Shown piece by piece: positions 42,733-50,965 of a stretch of 64,000 nt of DNA. Below the pieces are notes generated by a model, which saw only the letters and a program-made list of their open reading frames with translations, was not told the DNA's origin and searched no databases. The stretch comes from JANLYC01 sp963815445 (lineage in GTDB: Bacteria; Actinomycetota; Actinomycetes; Propionibacteriales; Nocardioidaceae): the NCBI GenBank assembly GCA_963815445.1, contig CAWFGV010000011.1, positions 1,137,298 to 1,201,297 on the forward strand, given 5' to 3'. The translations under genes were made by a program, and so were the position numbers. Every line of letters starts with the position of its first letter. Within the stretch, counting starts at the first letter, position 1.

Positions 42733-43764
42733 TCACGACCCGACGGGTTGCAGTGCGGAGGTCACGACGACGGTGCCTGGACCGAACGTCTGGTCGAGTC
42801 GCTGCTGCAGCGTGCCGTCGTCGGAGATGACGGTCGCCTCGACACGGTCGTTGCTCGTCGACGAATACAGCAGGCCGGGCTGAGACGCCAGCTGGGACTG
42901 GATCTGCTGCAGCTCGCGCTCCGTGTGCTGCACCTTGCTTACACACAACGGCCCTCCCCACGTCCGCCGGAGCTCAGCCTCGACAGCCTGGGGGTCGCTG
43001 GTGACCGCGACGTTCAGGACCAGCTGGGCGGGGTCGTTGAGGTCACCCTCGGGGGTGGGCGTCCCGCCGCCGTCCGTCGCTGGGTTGATCGACTGGTCGA
43101 CCCAGGCGCCACCGAAGTCGGAGCGCGCCTGCGCGATCTGCAACGTCTGTTCGAGGGTGGACTGGCTCGTCAACGTCGGATCGACGACCTTCCAGCCACC
43201 GTCGGGTTCGGGACACGGCGTGCGCCATACCGGTGAGGCTGCGGGCTCGGGCAGATCGCCACCGTGGTACTCCGCGGCTGCGACGGCCGGGCGGGTGAGG
43301 GTGAACGTCTCATGGGTCGCGTCATAGGTCCCGATCACGACGAACTCGCCCCAGCGGACGCCGCTCGCGTGGTCGAAGCCGGTCACCTGGTCCCAGTCCC
43401 ACCCGACGACGTCGGGCCCACCGCATTGCGGCGGATACGACTCAGCGACGCCGCCGAGACACAGCTGCGGACCGTTCGTCCCGTCGTCGAGAACCGTCCC
43501 GCGTGCGATCAGGTCGCCGGTCTGTCCGTGGGGCGCTCCGCCGATGCCACCCGGCTTGCCGCCTGCGGAGGAGCCGGTCTGGTTGGCGGCGAAGACGATG
43601 GCGGCCACCACGAGCCCGACCACAGCTGCCACGCCCAACGTCGCGAGCGCGGCGCGTGGTCCACGTCGTGCCGGGCCGCTCTGCTCCGACTGCTCCGAGA
43701 TCTGCTCCGAGATCTGCTCCGGGCCGCTCTGCCCCGGAACCTGCCCGGGCGTCTGCTCCGTCAT
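42733..43764 (-). CDS. Membrane-anchored extracytoplasmic protein of unknown function
   Basis: Product of 343 residues; ATG at 43764 follows GGAGGCGGT. The short cytoplasmic start has a repeated EQISEQISEQSEQSG segment coded by a near-exact 15-base repeat. One span (ALATLGVAAVVGLVVAAIVF) is followed by a Gly-rich linker and a large outside domain with four Cys (LCLGGVAESYPPQCGGP, WRTPCPEPDGG, GPLCVSKV). The GTYDATHETFTLTRP and VEATVISDDGTLQQRLDQTFG strands suggest two beta-rich parts. I do not recognise a family. It converges on the protease and stands as a single gene. Confidence 0.65.
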   Translation of the reverse strand: MTEQTPGQVPGQSGPEQISEQISEQSEQSGPARRGPRAALATLGVAAVVGLVVAAIVFAANQTGSSAGGKPGGIGGAPHGQTGDLIARGTVLDDGTNGPQLCLGGVAESYPPQCGGPDVVGWDWDQVTGFDHASGVRWGEFVVIGTYDATHETFTLTRPAVAAAEYHGGDLPEPAASPVWRTPCPEPDGGWKVVDPTLTSQSTLEQTLQIAQARSDFGGAWVDQSINPATDGGGTPTPEGDLNDPAQLVLNVAVTSDPQAVEAELRRTWGGPLCVSKVQHTERELQQIQSQLASQPGLLYSSTSNDRVEATVISDDGTLQQRLDQTFGPGTVVVTSALQPVGS

Positions 43765-43868
43765 ACCGCCTCCACGAATGGTCGTCCTCACTGTGACGCA
43801 GTGGCTGGCTCTGCGGCTCCCTTCCTGGCCCGGGCCTTCCGCGCACCCGCAATTGCGGGGCCGACACC

Positions 43869-43905
43869 TTGCCAGATGCGTTAGTGACGACTAACGTATT
43901 CAGAT
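43869..43905 (+). promoter_or_regulatory. ArsR promoter with overlapping operator; leaderless start
   Basis: A -35 TTGCCA (43869-43874) and a -10 TAACGT (43892-43897) are exactly 17 bases apart. The palindrome CGTTAGT-GACG-ACTAACG (43879-43896) covers the spacer and the -10. The predicted transcript start falls within a few bases of the GTG at 43906, so the gene is probably leaderless. A regulator bound to the dyad would block polymerase, consistent with autorepression. Confidence 0.65.
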
Positions 43906-44211
43906 GTGACCGACCCCTTCCTGGCTGCGGCTGAGCCGAACCGGCGAAGGATTCTGCAGTTGTTGGCGTCGCGGCCTCGGACCGTGACCGACATCGCCGC
44001 CGAGTTCCCCGTGACCCGGTCGGCGATCTCCCAGCACCTTGCAGTCCTGGCCGAGGCCGAGCTGGTCGAAGCCGAGAAGGTCGGTCGCCAACGGATCTAC
44101 CGCGTCGTGCCACGTGGTCTGCACAAGCTGCAGGCCGAGATCGACCGGTTCTGGACCAGCGAGCTCGATCAGCTCGTCGCCGATGCCCATTCACTGAGGA
44201 GTACGTCATGA
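43906..44211 (+). CDS. ArsR-family winged-helix repressor
   Basis: Product of 101 residues starting with GTG at 43906 (VTDPFLAAAEPNRRRILQLL). The helix-turn-helix is VTDIAAEFPVTRSAISQHLA and the wing is VEAEKVGRQRIYRVVP. There is no metal-binding CxC, so it is of the kind that controls SRPBCC/AHSA1 genes rather than metal resistance. It is coupled by ATGA to the SRPBCC gene downstream, the usual pairing for this subgroup. A palindrome over its own -10 box suggests autorepression; the inducer is unknown. Confidence 0.92.
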   Translation: MTDPFLAAAEPNRRRILQLLASRPRTVTDIAAEFPVTRSAISQHLAVLAEAELVEAEKVGRQRIYRVVPRGLHKLQAEIDRFWTSELDQLVADAHSLRSTS

Positions 44212-45188
44212 GTTTCACCAAGACCGCAGTCCTTCCCGTCTCGCCGGACGAGGCGTTCACGCTGATCACGGAGCCGGAGCGGCTGCGCCGGTGGCAGACC
44301 GTCTCCGCGGTGGTCGACCTCCGGGCCGGTGGTGGTTACCGCTGGACGGTGACGCCGGGCCACGTGGCGGTCGGGACGTTCAAGGAGGTCGAGCCGGGCC
44401 GACGCATCGTGTTCGGCTGGGGCTGGGAGGGCAGCGACGAACTGCCGCCGGACGCCTCGACGGTGACCATCACCGTGGAGCCGACCGACGGTGGTTCGCT
44501 GATCACCCTGGTCCACGAAGGCCTGAGCGAGGCCCAGGCTGCCGCGCATGCCGAAGGCTGGCACCACTACGTCGACCGCCTCGAGATGCTCGCCGTCAAG
44601 GGCGACGCCGGACCCGACGAGTGGGCGTTCGCGCCGGACAACCTGGACCCGATCGTCGCGTCCGAGGCCGCACTGGCGGTCCTGCAACCCGTGCTCCGTG
44701 GTCTGACCAGCGAGGACCGGCCGAAGCAGACGCCGTGCGCCGACTTCACCTGTCACGAGCTGGCCGAGCACCTGATGGCCTCGATCGCCCAGCTGGGCGC
44801 CATGGCCGGCGCCGAGGTGGTCAACCCGGGCGAAGGAACCCTGGAGAACCGCGTCTCGGTGATCGCCGCCCAGGCGATCGACGGCTGGCGTCGAGCCGGG
44901 CTCGACGGCACGGTCCCCGGTCCGGGCGGGTCGGAGATGCCGGCGGCCTTCGCGGCCAGCATCCTGCCCGTCGAGCTCGTCCTGCACGGCTGGGACCTCG
45001 CGCAGGCCAGTGGTCAGGAGCTGCACATCTCCGACGAGCTGGTGGCCTACCTGATGGTTCTCGCCGAGGGACTCGTCCCCGGTGGCCGTGAGGGTGGCTC
45101 GTTCGGCCCCGAGGTCACGCCGGCGGCGAACGCCAGCCCCGTCGACCGACTCGCGGCGTACGCCGGCCGCACCGCCATCGCCGCCTGA
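44208..45188 (+). CDS. SRPBCC (AHSA1-like) domain fused to a TIGR03086-type domain
   Basis: Product of 326 residues. Residues 1-130 form an SRPBCC/AHSA1 ligand-binding domain (SPDEAFTLITEPERLRRWQT, GTFKEVEPGRRIVFGWGWEG, GWHHYVDRLEMLA). Residues from about 145 match the TIGR03086/maleylpyruvate-isomerase-like family (a DinB-type four-helix metal-binding fold): LQPVLRGLTSEDRPKQTPCA, CHELAEHLMASIAQLGAMAG and LPVELVLHGWDLAQASG with the His of HGWD. These are usually separate proteins, so the fusion is notable. Co-translated with the ArsR repressor. Function unknown. Confidence 0.85.
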   Translation: MSFTKTAVLPVSPDEAFTLITEPERLRRWQTVSAVVDLRAGGGYRWTVTPGHVAVGTFKEVEPGRRIVFGWGWEGSDELPPDASTVTITVEPTDGGSLITLVHEGLSEAQAAAHAEGWHHYVDRLEMLAVKGDAGPDEWAFAPDNLDPIVASEAALAVLQPVLRGLTSEDRPKQTPCADFTCHELAEHLMASIAQLGAMAGAEVVNPGEGTLENRVSVIAAQAIDGWRRAGLDGTVPGPGGSEMPAAFAASILPVELVLHGWDLAQASGQELHISDELVAYLMVLAEGLVPGGREGGSFGPEVTPAANASPVDRLAAYAGRTAIAA

Positions 45189-45229
45189 CCCACCTGCTCA
45201 CCAACACCCTCAACACTCAAGGAGACATC

Positions 45230-45568
45230 ATGACCAAGTACGTATTCATCTACCACGCACCGATGACCCCGGCCGACGCGACACCGCCCTCGAAGGACCA
45301 GATGGACGCCATCATGGGCGAGTGGATGGCCTGGGGCGGCAAGGTCGGCGACGGAATGGTCGACTTCGGCACCCCGCTCGCCGGCGGCACCCGGGTCAGC
45401 CCCGGCGGCGCCACCTCGCCCAGCACGCGTGAGGTGGCCGGCTACACGATCATCGAGGCCGAGGACATGGACGCCGCGCTCAACCTGGCCAAGGACCACC
45501 CGCACCTGAACATGCCGGGTGGCTGCGAGATCGAGGTACACGAGGCCCTGCCGGTCCCTGGCATGTGA
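45230..45568 (+). CDS. YciI-family protein
   Basis: Product of 112 residues; AAGGAG lies six bases before the ATG. The start KYVFIYHAPMTPADATPPSK and later EVAGYTIIEAEDMDAALNLA and NMPGGCEIEVHEALP are the pattern of YciI-like (DGPF) alpha/beta dimers often found next to extracytoplasmic sigma factors. The enzyme role is not defined in the family. It is 41 bases after the SRPBCC fusion on the same strand, so it is probably the third gene of the ArsR operon. Confidence 0.85.
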   Translation: MTKYVFIYHAPMTPADATPPSKDQMDAIMGEWMAWGGKVGDGMVDFGTPLAGGTRVSPGGATSPSTREVAGYTIIEAEDMDAALNLAKDHPHLNMPGGCEIEVHEALPVPGM

Positions 45569-45598
45569 CGCGACGCGCCTACGGCTGAGCCGGCTCTC

Positions 45599-45646
45599 GC
45601 TGCGGGTCCGTGCGACCCACCTGTCGCACGGTCCCCAGCCCGCAGC
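45599..45646. terminator. Nested bidirectional hairpin terminator
   Basis: An outer stem GCTGCGGG (45599-45606)/CCCGCAGC (45639-45646) encloses an inner stem CCGTGCGAC (45608-45616)/GTCGCACGG (45623-45631) with a CCACCT loop. It lies between the convergent YciI and kinase genes. Confidence 0.75.
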
Positions 45647-45654
45647 CGGAGGGG

Positions 45655-47136
45655 TCAGCCGGTGTACGCCGCCATTGCCTCGACCGCACGCAGCCAGCGT
45701 GCGTATGCGTCATCCAGTACACCGTCTGGCGACGCCTCGACGCGCACCCCCTCGGCCAAGATGGGCAGGGTGACACCCACGCTGCGGGCGGCCAGCACGG
45801 CGGCTCCCACGGCAGACGCGCTGCGCAAGGGCAGGTACGTCAGCGGGCGCCCCAGGACGTCGGCAATGAGCTGGCGCACCCATGGGTCTCTCGCCCCGCC
45901 GCCGCACACGACGACCCGTGAGTCCTGGGCTCCGAGCAGGTCGATCCCGCGACGGATCGTGAAGCCGAGTGCCTCGAACGACGACCGTGCCAGGTCTGCC
46001 CGGCCGACAGAGGGCGTGCCGCCGAGCCAGCCGGCCTGAGACTGCGGACCGGCCAGACCGCCGCGTTCGCCGGTCAGGAAGGGCACGAACGACAGGCCTC
46101 CGGCGCCCGGTCGGCCCGCGCGAGCGGTGTTGACGAAGCTCTCCCAGTCCAGACCCAGCATCTCCTGTGACCAGGACAGGGCCAGCCCGCCGTTCTGCAC
46201 GGCGAGCATCTCGTACCAGCCTCCGTCGACGTCGGCGTACAGATGGCTGATCGGCGCGACCCGGGGTTCGGCGGAGACGCCGGGACGAACGATCTGGACC
46301 CCGGTCCCGACGTTGACGACCACGCTGTCCAGCCAGTTCTCGCCGAGCTCGCTGGCCTGCAACGCCGACAGTGCGCAGGCGGTGTCGGCGCCGCCGGCCA
46401 CGACGGCGATCTCGGAACGGTCTGCCGGCTGATCGGCGCGCCCCAAGGGCGGCTCCGAGGGCGGCCACGACGTGAGACCCACGGTCGAGTCGCTGGCGAC
46501 CACCGACGGCAGCTGGCTCAGCTCGATCCCGGCAACGGCCACCGCCGCGGACGACCAGCCGTCGGTCGTGACGTCCCACAGGAGCGTGGCGGAGGCGTCG
46601 CTACGTTCGGTCGCCCGGTCTCCGGTCAGCTGGGCGCGCAACCAGTCCTTCGGAGACCGGACCAGCGTGGTCGAGTCCACGGCGGCGGGCTCGTTCGCCC
46701 GCAGCCAGGTCAGCATGGGGCCACCCATTCCTGCGAACACGGGGTTGGCCAGGGCAGCACGGTCCTCGGGAGCCAGCGCCTCCCAGGCCGGCAACGACGA
46801 CGTCGCCCGTTGATCCGGCCACAGGATCGCCGGCCGGACCGGCCGACCATCCCGGTCGGACAACACGATCCCGTGCATCTGGCCCGTGACCGCCATGGCC
46901 CGGAGCGAGCTCGCGGCGGCCGGACGCCCGGTCGTCGTGGACAGCTGGTCGGCTGCGGAGCGAAGGGCAGCCAGCCACGCGTCCGGGTCGATCTCGGCGA
47001 ACCCCGGCTGTGGCGTCTGCACGCTGTATGACGCCTCCGACTCGGCGAGCACGACACCGTCGTCCCGCACCAACGTGAGCTTGAGCCCGCTCGTACCGAG
47101 GTCGATGCCGAGGAAGCTCGCCCCGGGCTCGGTCAC
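45655..47136 (-). CDS. xylB: FGGY carbohydrate kinase, xylulokinase type
   Basis: Product of 493 residues. FLGIDLGTSGLKLTLV is the N-terminal phosphate-binding strand, VTGQMHGIVLSDRDG is the xylulokinase substrate loop, and GGGARDPWVRQLIADVLGRP closes the adenosine site. The catalytic Asp lies in the GGADTACALS segment. It phosphorylates a ketopentose, usually D-xylulose, at O5. It is the last gene of the sugar operon and overlaps the isomerase stop (4 bases). The symbol rests on family resemblance; another pentulose is possible given the company it keeps. Confidence 0.88.
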   Translation of the reverse strand: MTEPGASFLGIDLGTSGLKLTLVRDDGVVLAESEASYSVQTPQPGFAEIDPDAWLAALRSAADQLSTTTGRPAAASSLRAMAVTGQMHGIVLSDRDGRPVRPAILWPDQRATSSLPAWEALAPEDRAALANPVFAGMGGPMLTWLRANEPAAVDSTTLVRSPKDWLRAQLTGDRATERSDASATLLWDVTTDGWSSAAVAVAGIELSQLPSVVASDSTVGLTSWPPSEPPLGRADQPADRSEIAVVAGGADTACALSALQASELGENWLDSVVVNVGTGVQIVRPGVSAEPRVAPISHLYADVDGGWYEMLAVQNGGLALSWSQEMLGLDWESFVNTARAGRPGAGGLSFVPFLTGERGGLAGPQSQAGWLGGTPSVGRADLARSSFEALGFTIRRGIDLLGAQDSRVVVCGGGARDPWVRQLIADVLGRPLTYLPLRSASAVGAAVLAARSVGVTLPILAEGVRVEASPDGVLDDAYARWLRAVEAMAAYTG

Positions 47137-47987
47137 GAGCCGGTGAGCCGCTCGGCGATGAACTGATGCGCATGCGCCGCCAGGTCGTCACCATCGCTCC
47201 ACAGGTTGCGCCATACGGCGAGCTGGTTGCTGAGCTCAGGGTGGACGACGGCCGAGCTGAAGCTCTCGAACGTCACCGGACCGTCATACCCCGAGGCGAC
47301 CAGCGCGCCGAAGAAGGCGTCGAAGTCGATCGTGCCCGTGCCGAGATAGCCACGGTGTGACTCGCCGATGTGCACGTAACCCAGGCGGTCGCCGCACTGG
47401 TCGACGGGCTTGACGAACCCGTCCTCCTCGATGTTCATGTGGTACGTGTCGAGATGCACAGCGATGTCGGTGCCGGCCTCGTCGAGCAGGTCGAGCATCT
47501 GGGCGGCGGTGTTGACGACGTTCGTCTCGTACCGGTTGACGACCTCGAGACTGACCTTCACGCCGGCCTGGTCGGCATCGCCCGCCAGTGACTGGACAGC
47601 CTCGACCACGTGAGCCCGCGAGCGCGCCGTGATCGGTGCCGGATACTTGCCCAGCTGGGAGTACAAGACCCCGCAGAGGTAGTCCGCACCGAGCTCGTGG
47701 GCGACCTCGACGGCCCTGGTCAGCAGCTTCTTGCCGTTGGCGAGGACAGCGGGGTCCTCGCTCGACACGTCGGCGTCCGCCGGCAGACCCATCGAACAGG
47801 CGCCGCGGATCCCGTGCTCATCCAGCAACCGCCGAGTCATGGCCGTGTCGATGCCGAACGGGTCGAGGATCGGCACCTCGATGAGGTCGAAACCGGCCGC
47901 AGCAGCCGAGGCGATGGCGTGGCGGGCGGAGGGCTCGTCCCAGCTGCCGCTCCAGACCAGGGCATGGACGCCGAGCAGGTTGGTCAC
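47133..47987 (-). CDS. Sugar phosphate isomerase/epimerase (ketose 3-epimerase-like TIM barrel)
   Basis: Product of 284 residues; GTG at 47987 follows GAGGAG and overlaps the ATPase stop. The AP-endonuclease-2-like TIM barrel is shown by AAAGFDLIEVPILDPF, GVKVSLEVVNRYETNVVNTA with the metal Glu, VHLDTYHMNIEEDGF with metal Asp and His, and VHIGESHRGYLGTGTIDF. VTFESFSS holds the second catalytic Glu. These residues match the D-tagatose/D-psicose 3-epimerase subgroup. It probably converts the imported sugar to a form the kinase accepts. Confidence 0.87.
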   Translation of the reverse strand: MTNLLGVHALVWSGSWDEPSARHAIASAAAAGFDLIEVPILDPFGIDTAMTRRLLDEHGIRGACSMGLPADADVSSEDPAVLANGKKLLTRAVEVAHELGADYLCGVLYSQLGKYPAPITARSRAHVVEAVQSLAGDADQAGVKVSLEVVNRYETNVVNTAAQMLDLLDEAGTDIAVHLDTYHMNIEEDGFVKPVDQCGDRLGYVHIGESHRGYLGTGTIDFDAFFGALVASGYDGPVTFESFSSAVVHPELSNQLAVWRNLWSDGDDLAAHAHQFIAERLTGS

Positions 47988-48817
47988 GATGTCTCCTCGT
48001 TGCCGACGGGGGTGAGGTCTTCGGCAGCCTCATGGGGGTCTCGGACTGCTCCGGTGACCAGACCGACCAGCTCCTGGCCGTCGGTCTCGCTGGTTTGCCG
48101 CCGCGCAACCGTGCGGCCGGCCCGCATGACCACGACCTGGTCGCTGAGCCGCAGCACCTGCTCGAAGTTGTGGCTGATCAGCAGGATCGTCATGCCGCGC
48201 TCTTTCAACGAGAGCACGAGCTGCTCGACCCGCTCGGTCTCCTGGACCCCGAGCGCGGCCGTCGGCTCGTCGAGGATCACGACCTTGGAGCTCCAACCGG
48301 CGGCCCTCGCCAACGCGACGGCCTGTCGTTGGCCACCACTGAGCCGGCGTACACGTGAGGTGACCTGAGGGACGTTGATCGCGAGCTGGCTGACCATGTC
48401 CAGCGCCTCGCGACGCATCCGACGACGGTCGAGGAAGCGGAACGGACCGAAGGACCGCGTTGCCTCGCGACCGAGGAAGAGGTTCTGAGCCACCGACAGG
48501 TCCTCGACGAGGGCCAGCTCCTGGAACACGGTCTCGATCCCGGCGGATCGCCCCTGCTCGGGGTTGGCGAACCGCACCCGCTCCCCCTCGAGCAGCACCT
48601 CGCCCGTGTCGGCGGTGTGGACGCCGACGAGGCAGCGCACCAGGGTGGACTTGCCGGCGCCGTTGTCGCCGATGAGTGCGGTCACCTGGCCCCTCGGGAG
48701 GGTCAGGGTCGCGTCGCGGAGCGCGTGGACGCGGCCGAACATCTTGCCGAGTCCGGTGACGGTCAGCACGTCGTCCTGGGCCTGGGTCGGCGAGGCCGGT
48801 GTGGCAGCGGTGGTCAT
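47984..48817 (-). CDS. Sugar ABC transporter ATPase, single-domain (CUT2 type)
   Basis: Product of 277 residues. Walker A GDNGAGKSTLVRCL, signature RRLSGGQRQAVALARAAG, Walker B VVILDEPTAALG and switch His in LLISHNFEQV are intact. CUT2 sugar importers usually use a double-domain ATPase of about 500 residues (RbsA); this is a half-length FrcA-like form that works as a homodimer. ATG at 48817 overlaps the permease stop (ATGA). The frame is open upstream to 49261 but that part is shadow of the permease. Confidence 0.9.
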   Translation of the reverse strand: MTTAATPASPTQAQDDVLTVTGLGKMFGRVHALRDATLTLPRGQVTALIGDNGAGKSTLVRCLVGVHTADTGEVLLEGERVRFANPEQGRSAGIETVFQELALVEDLSVAQNLFLGREATRSFGPFRFLDRRRMRREALDMVSQLAINVPQVTSRVRRLSGGQRQAVALARAAGWSSKVVILDEPTAALGVQETERVEQLVLSLKERGMTILLISHNFEQVLRLSDQVVVMRAGRTVARRQTSETDGQELVGLVTGAVRDPHEAAEDLTPVGNEETS

Positions 48818-49797
48818 CGGTTGAACCTCGTGAGGAAGGCGGCGAGTACGACGACAACGCCGACGGTGAGTGGTTGGTAGAACTCCGAGAGGCCGACGCG
48901 TGTCAGGCCGTTGACCAGGGCGGTGAGGAGCAGGGCGCCCATCACCGGAGCGAAGATGGTGGCCCGCCCCCCGAAGAGGCTGACGCCGCCGAGCACCACT
49001 GCCGCCACCGAGTTCAGCAGGAAGCTGGTGTTGGCGGCCGGCTCGGCCGCACCGACGCGCGCCACCAGCAGCAGCGCGGCGACCCCGGTGAGGCCGGCGG
49101 AGATGGCGTAGACGCCGGTCTTGACCAACCAGACCTTGATGCCAAGGGAGCGCGAGCTCTCGGCGGATCCCCCGATGGCCAGCACATGGACTCCGAACGC
49201 CGTGTGGAAGAGGAGCAGGTGAGCCAGCACCGCGAGACCGATCGCGATGATGACCGCCCACGAGAACATGCCGATCCCGTTGACGGAGAGCTTGATCAGG
49301 ACTGGCTCGATGATCGTCGTCTTCTTGCCGTCAGAGATGATCAGTGCGAGTCCAGAGGCCGCTGACAGCGTGCCCAGGGTGACGATGAAGTCGGTGATCC
49401 CGCCCTTGCTGATGATCAGCCCGTTGACGAGTCCGACCACGAGGGTAGCGACCAGACCTGCCACGGCGGCCAGCCAGATGTTCCAGCCCTGGGCGTAGAA
49501 CTCGCCCAGGACCACGGCACCCAAGGTCATCGTCGATGCCACGGACAGGTCGATCCCGCCCGTGGCCACGACGAACGTCTGGCCGATGGTGAGGATGATG
49601 AGGATGGCGGCGGCCTGCAGGATCGCCGAGACGTTGCCCTGGCTCAGGTATCCCGGGTTCGCGATCCCGAAGATGATCGCGAGCCCGACCAGGCCGAACA
49701 GGGACGCCAGCTCCGGCCAGGGCAGCTCTGCAGCCCGGCGCCGGTAGTCATCGACGCTTCGCCTACCCGCGGTTGCTTGGGTCGTCGTCATCGTCAT
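48814..49797 (-). CDS. Sugar ABC transporter permease (RbsC-like)
   Basis: Product of 327 residues with about ten spans. LTIGQTFVVATGGIDLSVAS is the hallmark of RbsC-type permeases. GAAEPAANTSFLLNSVAAVV and LGGVSLFGGRATIFAPVMGA follow. I take ATG at 49797 rather than the GTG one codon earlier. It makes the membrane channel as a homodimer with the half-length ATPase. It lies 34 bases after the binding-protein gene and couples to the ATPase gene by ATGA. Confidence 0.92.
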   Translation of the reverse strand: MTMTTTQATAGRRSVDDYRRRAAELPWPELASLFGLVGLAIIFGIANPGYLSQGNVSAILQAAAILIILTIGQTFVVATGGIDLSVASTMTLGAVVLGEFYAQGWNIWLAAVAGLVATLVVGLVNGLIISKGGITDFIVTLGTLSAASGLALIISDGKKTTIIEPVLIKLSVNGIGMFSWAVIIAIGLAVLAHLLLFHTAFGVHVLAIGGSAESSRSLGIKVWLVKTGVYAISAGLTGVAALLLVARVGAAEPAANTSFLLNSVAAVVLGGVSLFGGRATIFAPVMGALLLTALVNGLTRVGLSEFYQPLTVGVVVVLAAFLTRFNR

Positions 49798-49831
49798 CAC
49801 CTCTTCCTCGTGTCTCGTGCCTTCGGACTAC

Positions 49832-50851
49832 TCAGTCGAGCGGGTTGTCGAAGGTCTCGAACGGAGCCGGGAACTTCGCCAGCGCATCGGCCGCGACGTC
49901 CTTGGTGACGACGGCGACGGGTGCCGTGATGTTCTCGGGCAGGCTCTCGCCGGCTGTGGCCATCTCGCAAGCCTGCACGCCCATCTGGCCGATCGCGTAC
50001 GGGTACTGGGCGACGGTGGCGTAGAGGTCGCCGGACTGGACGGCCTTCAACGCGTCCTCGATGCCGTCGACGCTGATGATCGCGATGTCGCCGGTCTTCT
50101 TGGCGTCCGCGACGGCCCGGGCGATACCGAGAGCCATGTCGTCGTTCGCGGCGAAGAAGCCCTTGACGTCCGGGTTGGCCGACAGGATGTCGGTCGCCTT
50201 GGTGAGCGCGGTCTGGCGGTCCCAGTCGGCTGCGACGACCGGAAGGGTCGTGAGCTTGCCGTCGACGGCGGCCTTGAAGCCGTCCACACGGGCCCCGCTG
50301 GTGACGTCACCGGAGATGCCACCGACCAGACCCACGGTGCCGGAGCCGCCGAGGGCCTCGATCATGGTCTCGCCGGCCATCTTGCCCGCCTCGGAGTTGT
50401 CGGTCCCGATGTACGTCGTGACCTTGAGGTCGGCCTTGGCTGCCGCGTCGGCCTCGATCGGGCTGTCGATGTTGACGACCGGGGTCTTCTGGGCGGCGAT
50501 CCGGGCCAGGCCCTGGATCAGGTTGGTGCCCGAGATCGGGTTGACCACATAGCAGTCGTAACCCTGCTGGGCCATGGCGTCGAGCTTGTCGGCCTGGCCG
50601 CTGGTGTCGGTGACGCTCTGTGCCGCCTGGACCTCGACGCCGACGTCGTCGGCCTTGGACTGGGCGTTGATGCCTTCTTCCATCTGCTGGAAGAACGGGT
50701 TGTCGAGACCCTTGATGACGGCGGCATACGACGAGGACGAGCCGCCGCCGCCTCCACCGGAGCTGGACTGGGGATCGTTGCCGCAGGCGGCAAGGGTGAT
50801 GAGGCCGAGACTGGCAATGGTGCCGATCGCGAGGCGCCTGGATGTGTTCAT
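49832..50851 (-). CDS. Sugar-binding lipoprotein (RbsB-like) of the ABC importer
   Basis: Product of 339 residues; GGAGGTCTTC precedes ATG at 50851. A lipoprotein signal (ASLGLITLAACGND, lipobox LAAC) is followed by a Ser/Gly linker. The type I binding fold begins YAAVIKGLDNPFFQQMEEGI. TYIGTDNSEAGKMAGETMIE and FAANDDMALGIARAVADAKK are the usual hinge and ligand strands. It binds a monosaccharide outside the membrane; the ligand is probably a pentose, pentitol or ketose judging from the epimerase and kinase in the same operon. First gene of the operon, under the double operator at 50864-50915. Confidence 0.9.
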   Translation of the reverse strand: MNTSRRLAIGTIASLGLITLAACGNDPQSSSGGGGGGSSSSYAAVIKGLDNPFFQQMEEGINAQSKADDVGVEVQAAQSVTDTSGQADKLDAMAQQGYDCYVVNPISGTNLIQGLARIAAQKTPVVNIDSPIEADAAAKADLKVTTYIGTDNSEAGKMAGETMIEALGGSGTVGLVGGISGDVTSGARVDGFKAAVDGKLTTLPVVAADWDRQTALTKATDILSANPDVKGFFAANDDMALGIARAVADAKKTGDIAIISVDGIEDALKAVQSGDLYATVAQYPYAIGQMGVQACEMATAGESLPENITAPVAVVTKDVAADALAKFPAPFETFDNPLD

Positions 50852-50863
50852 GAAGACCTCCGT

Positions 50864-50915
50864 TTAATGTCTTGGGCTAGACATTAAGATCTGGTTTACT
50901 GTCTGTCAATAGACA
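50864..50915. promoter_or_regulatory. Two matching operator palindromes in the sugar operon/ROK divergent promoter
   Basis: TTAATGTCT-TGGGCT-AGACATTAA (50864-50887) is a perfect 9+9 dyad. A second site TGTCT-GTCAAT-AGACA (50900-50915) has the same TGTCT-N6-AGACA core. Their centres are 32 bases apart, about three helical turns. The first abuts the binding-protein start region and the second faces the ROK gene. They are the likely sites of the divergent ROK repressor. Confidence 0.72.
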
Positions 50916-50965
50916 AAATTCCCGTCCGGCTGATTCGAGCCGAACTTTCTGGCAGAGGAGTCGCT

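Noticed and set aside
49798..49800. GTG start of the sugar permease one codon upstream
   Set aside because: ATG at 49797 has better codon and spacing to GAGGAAGAGG; the difference is one residue.
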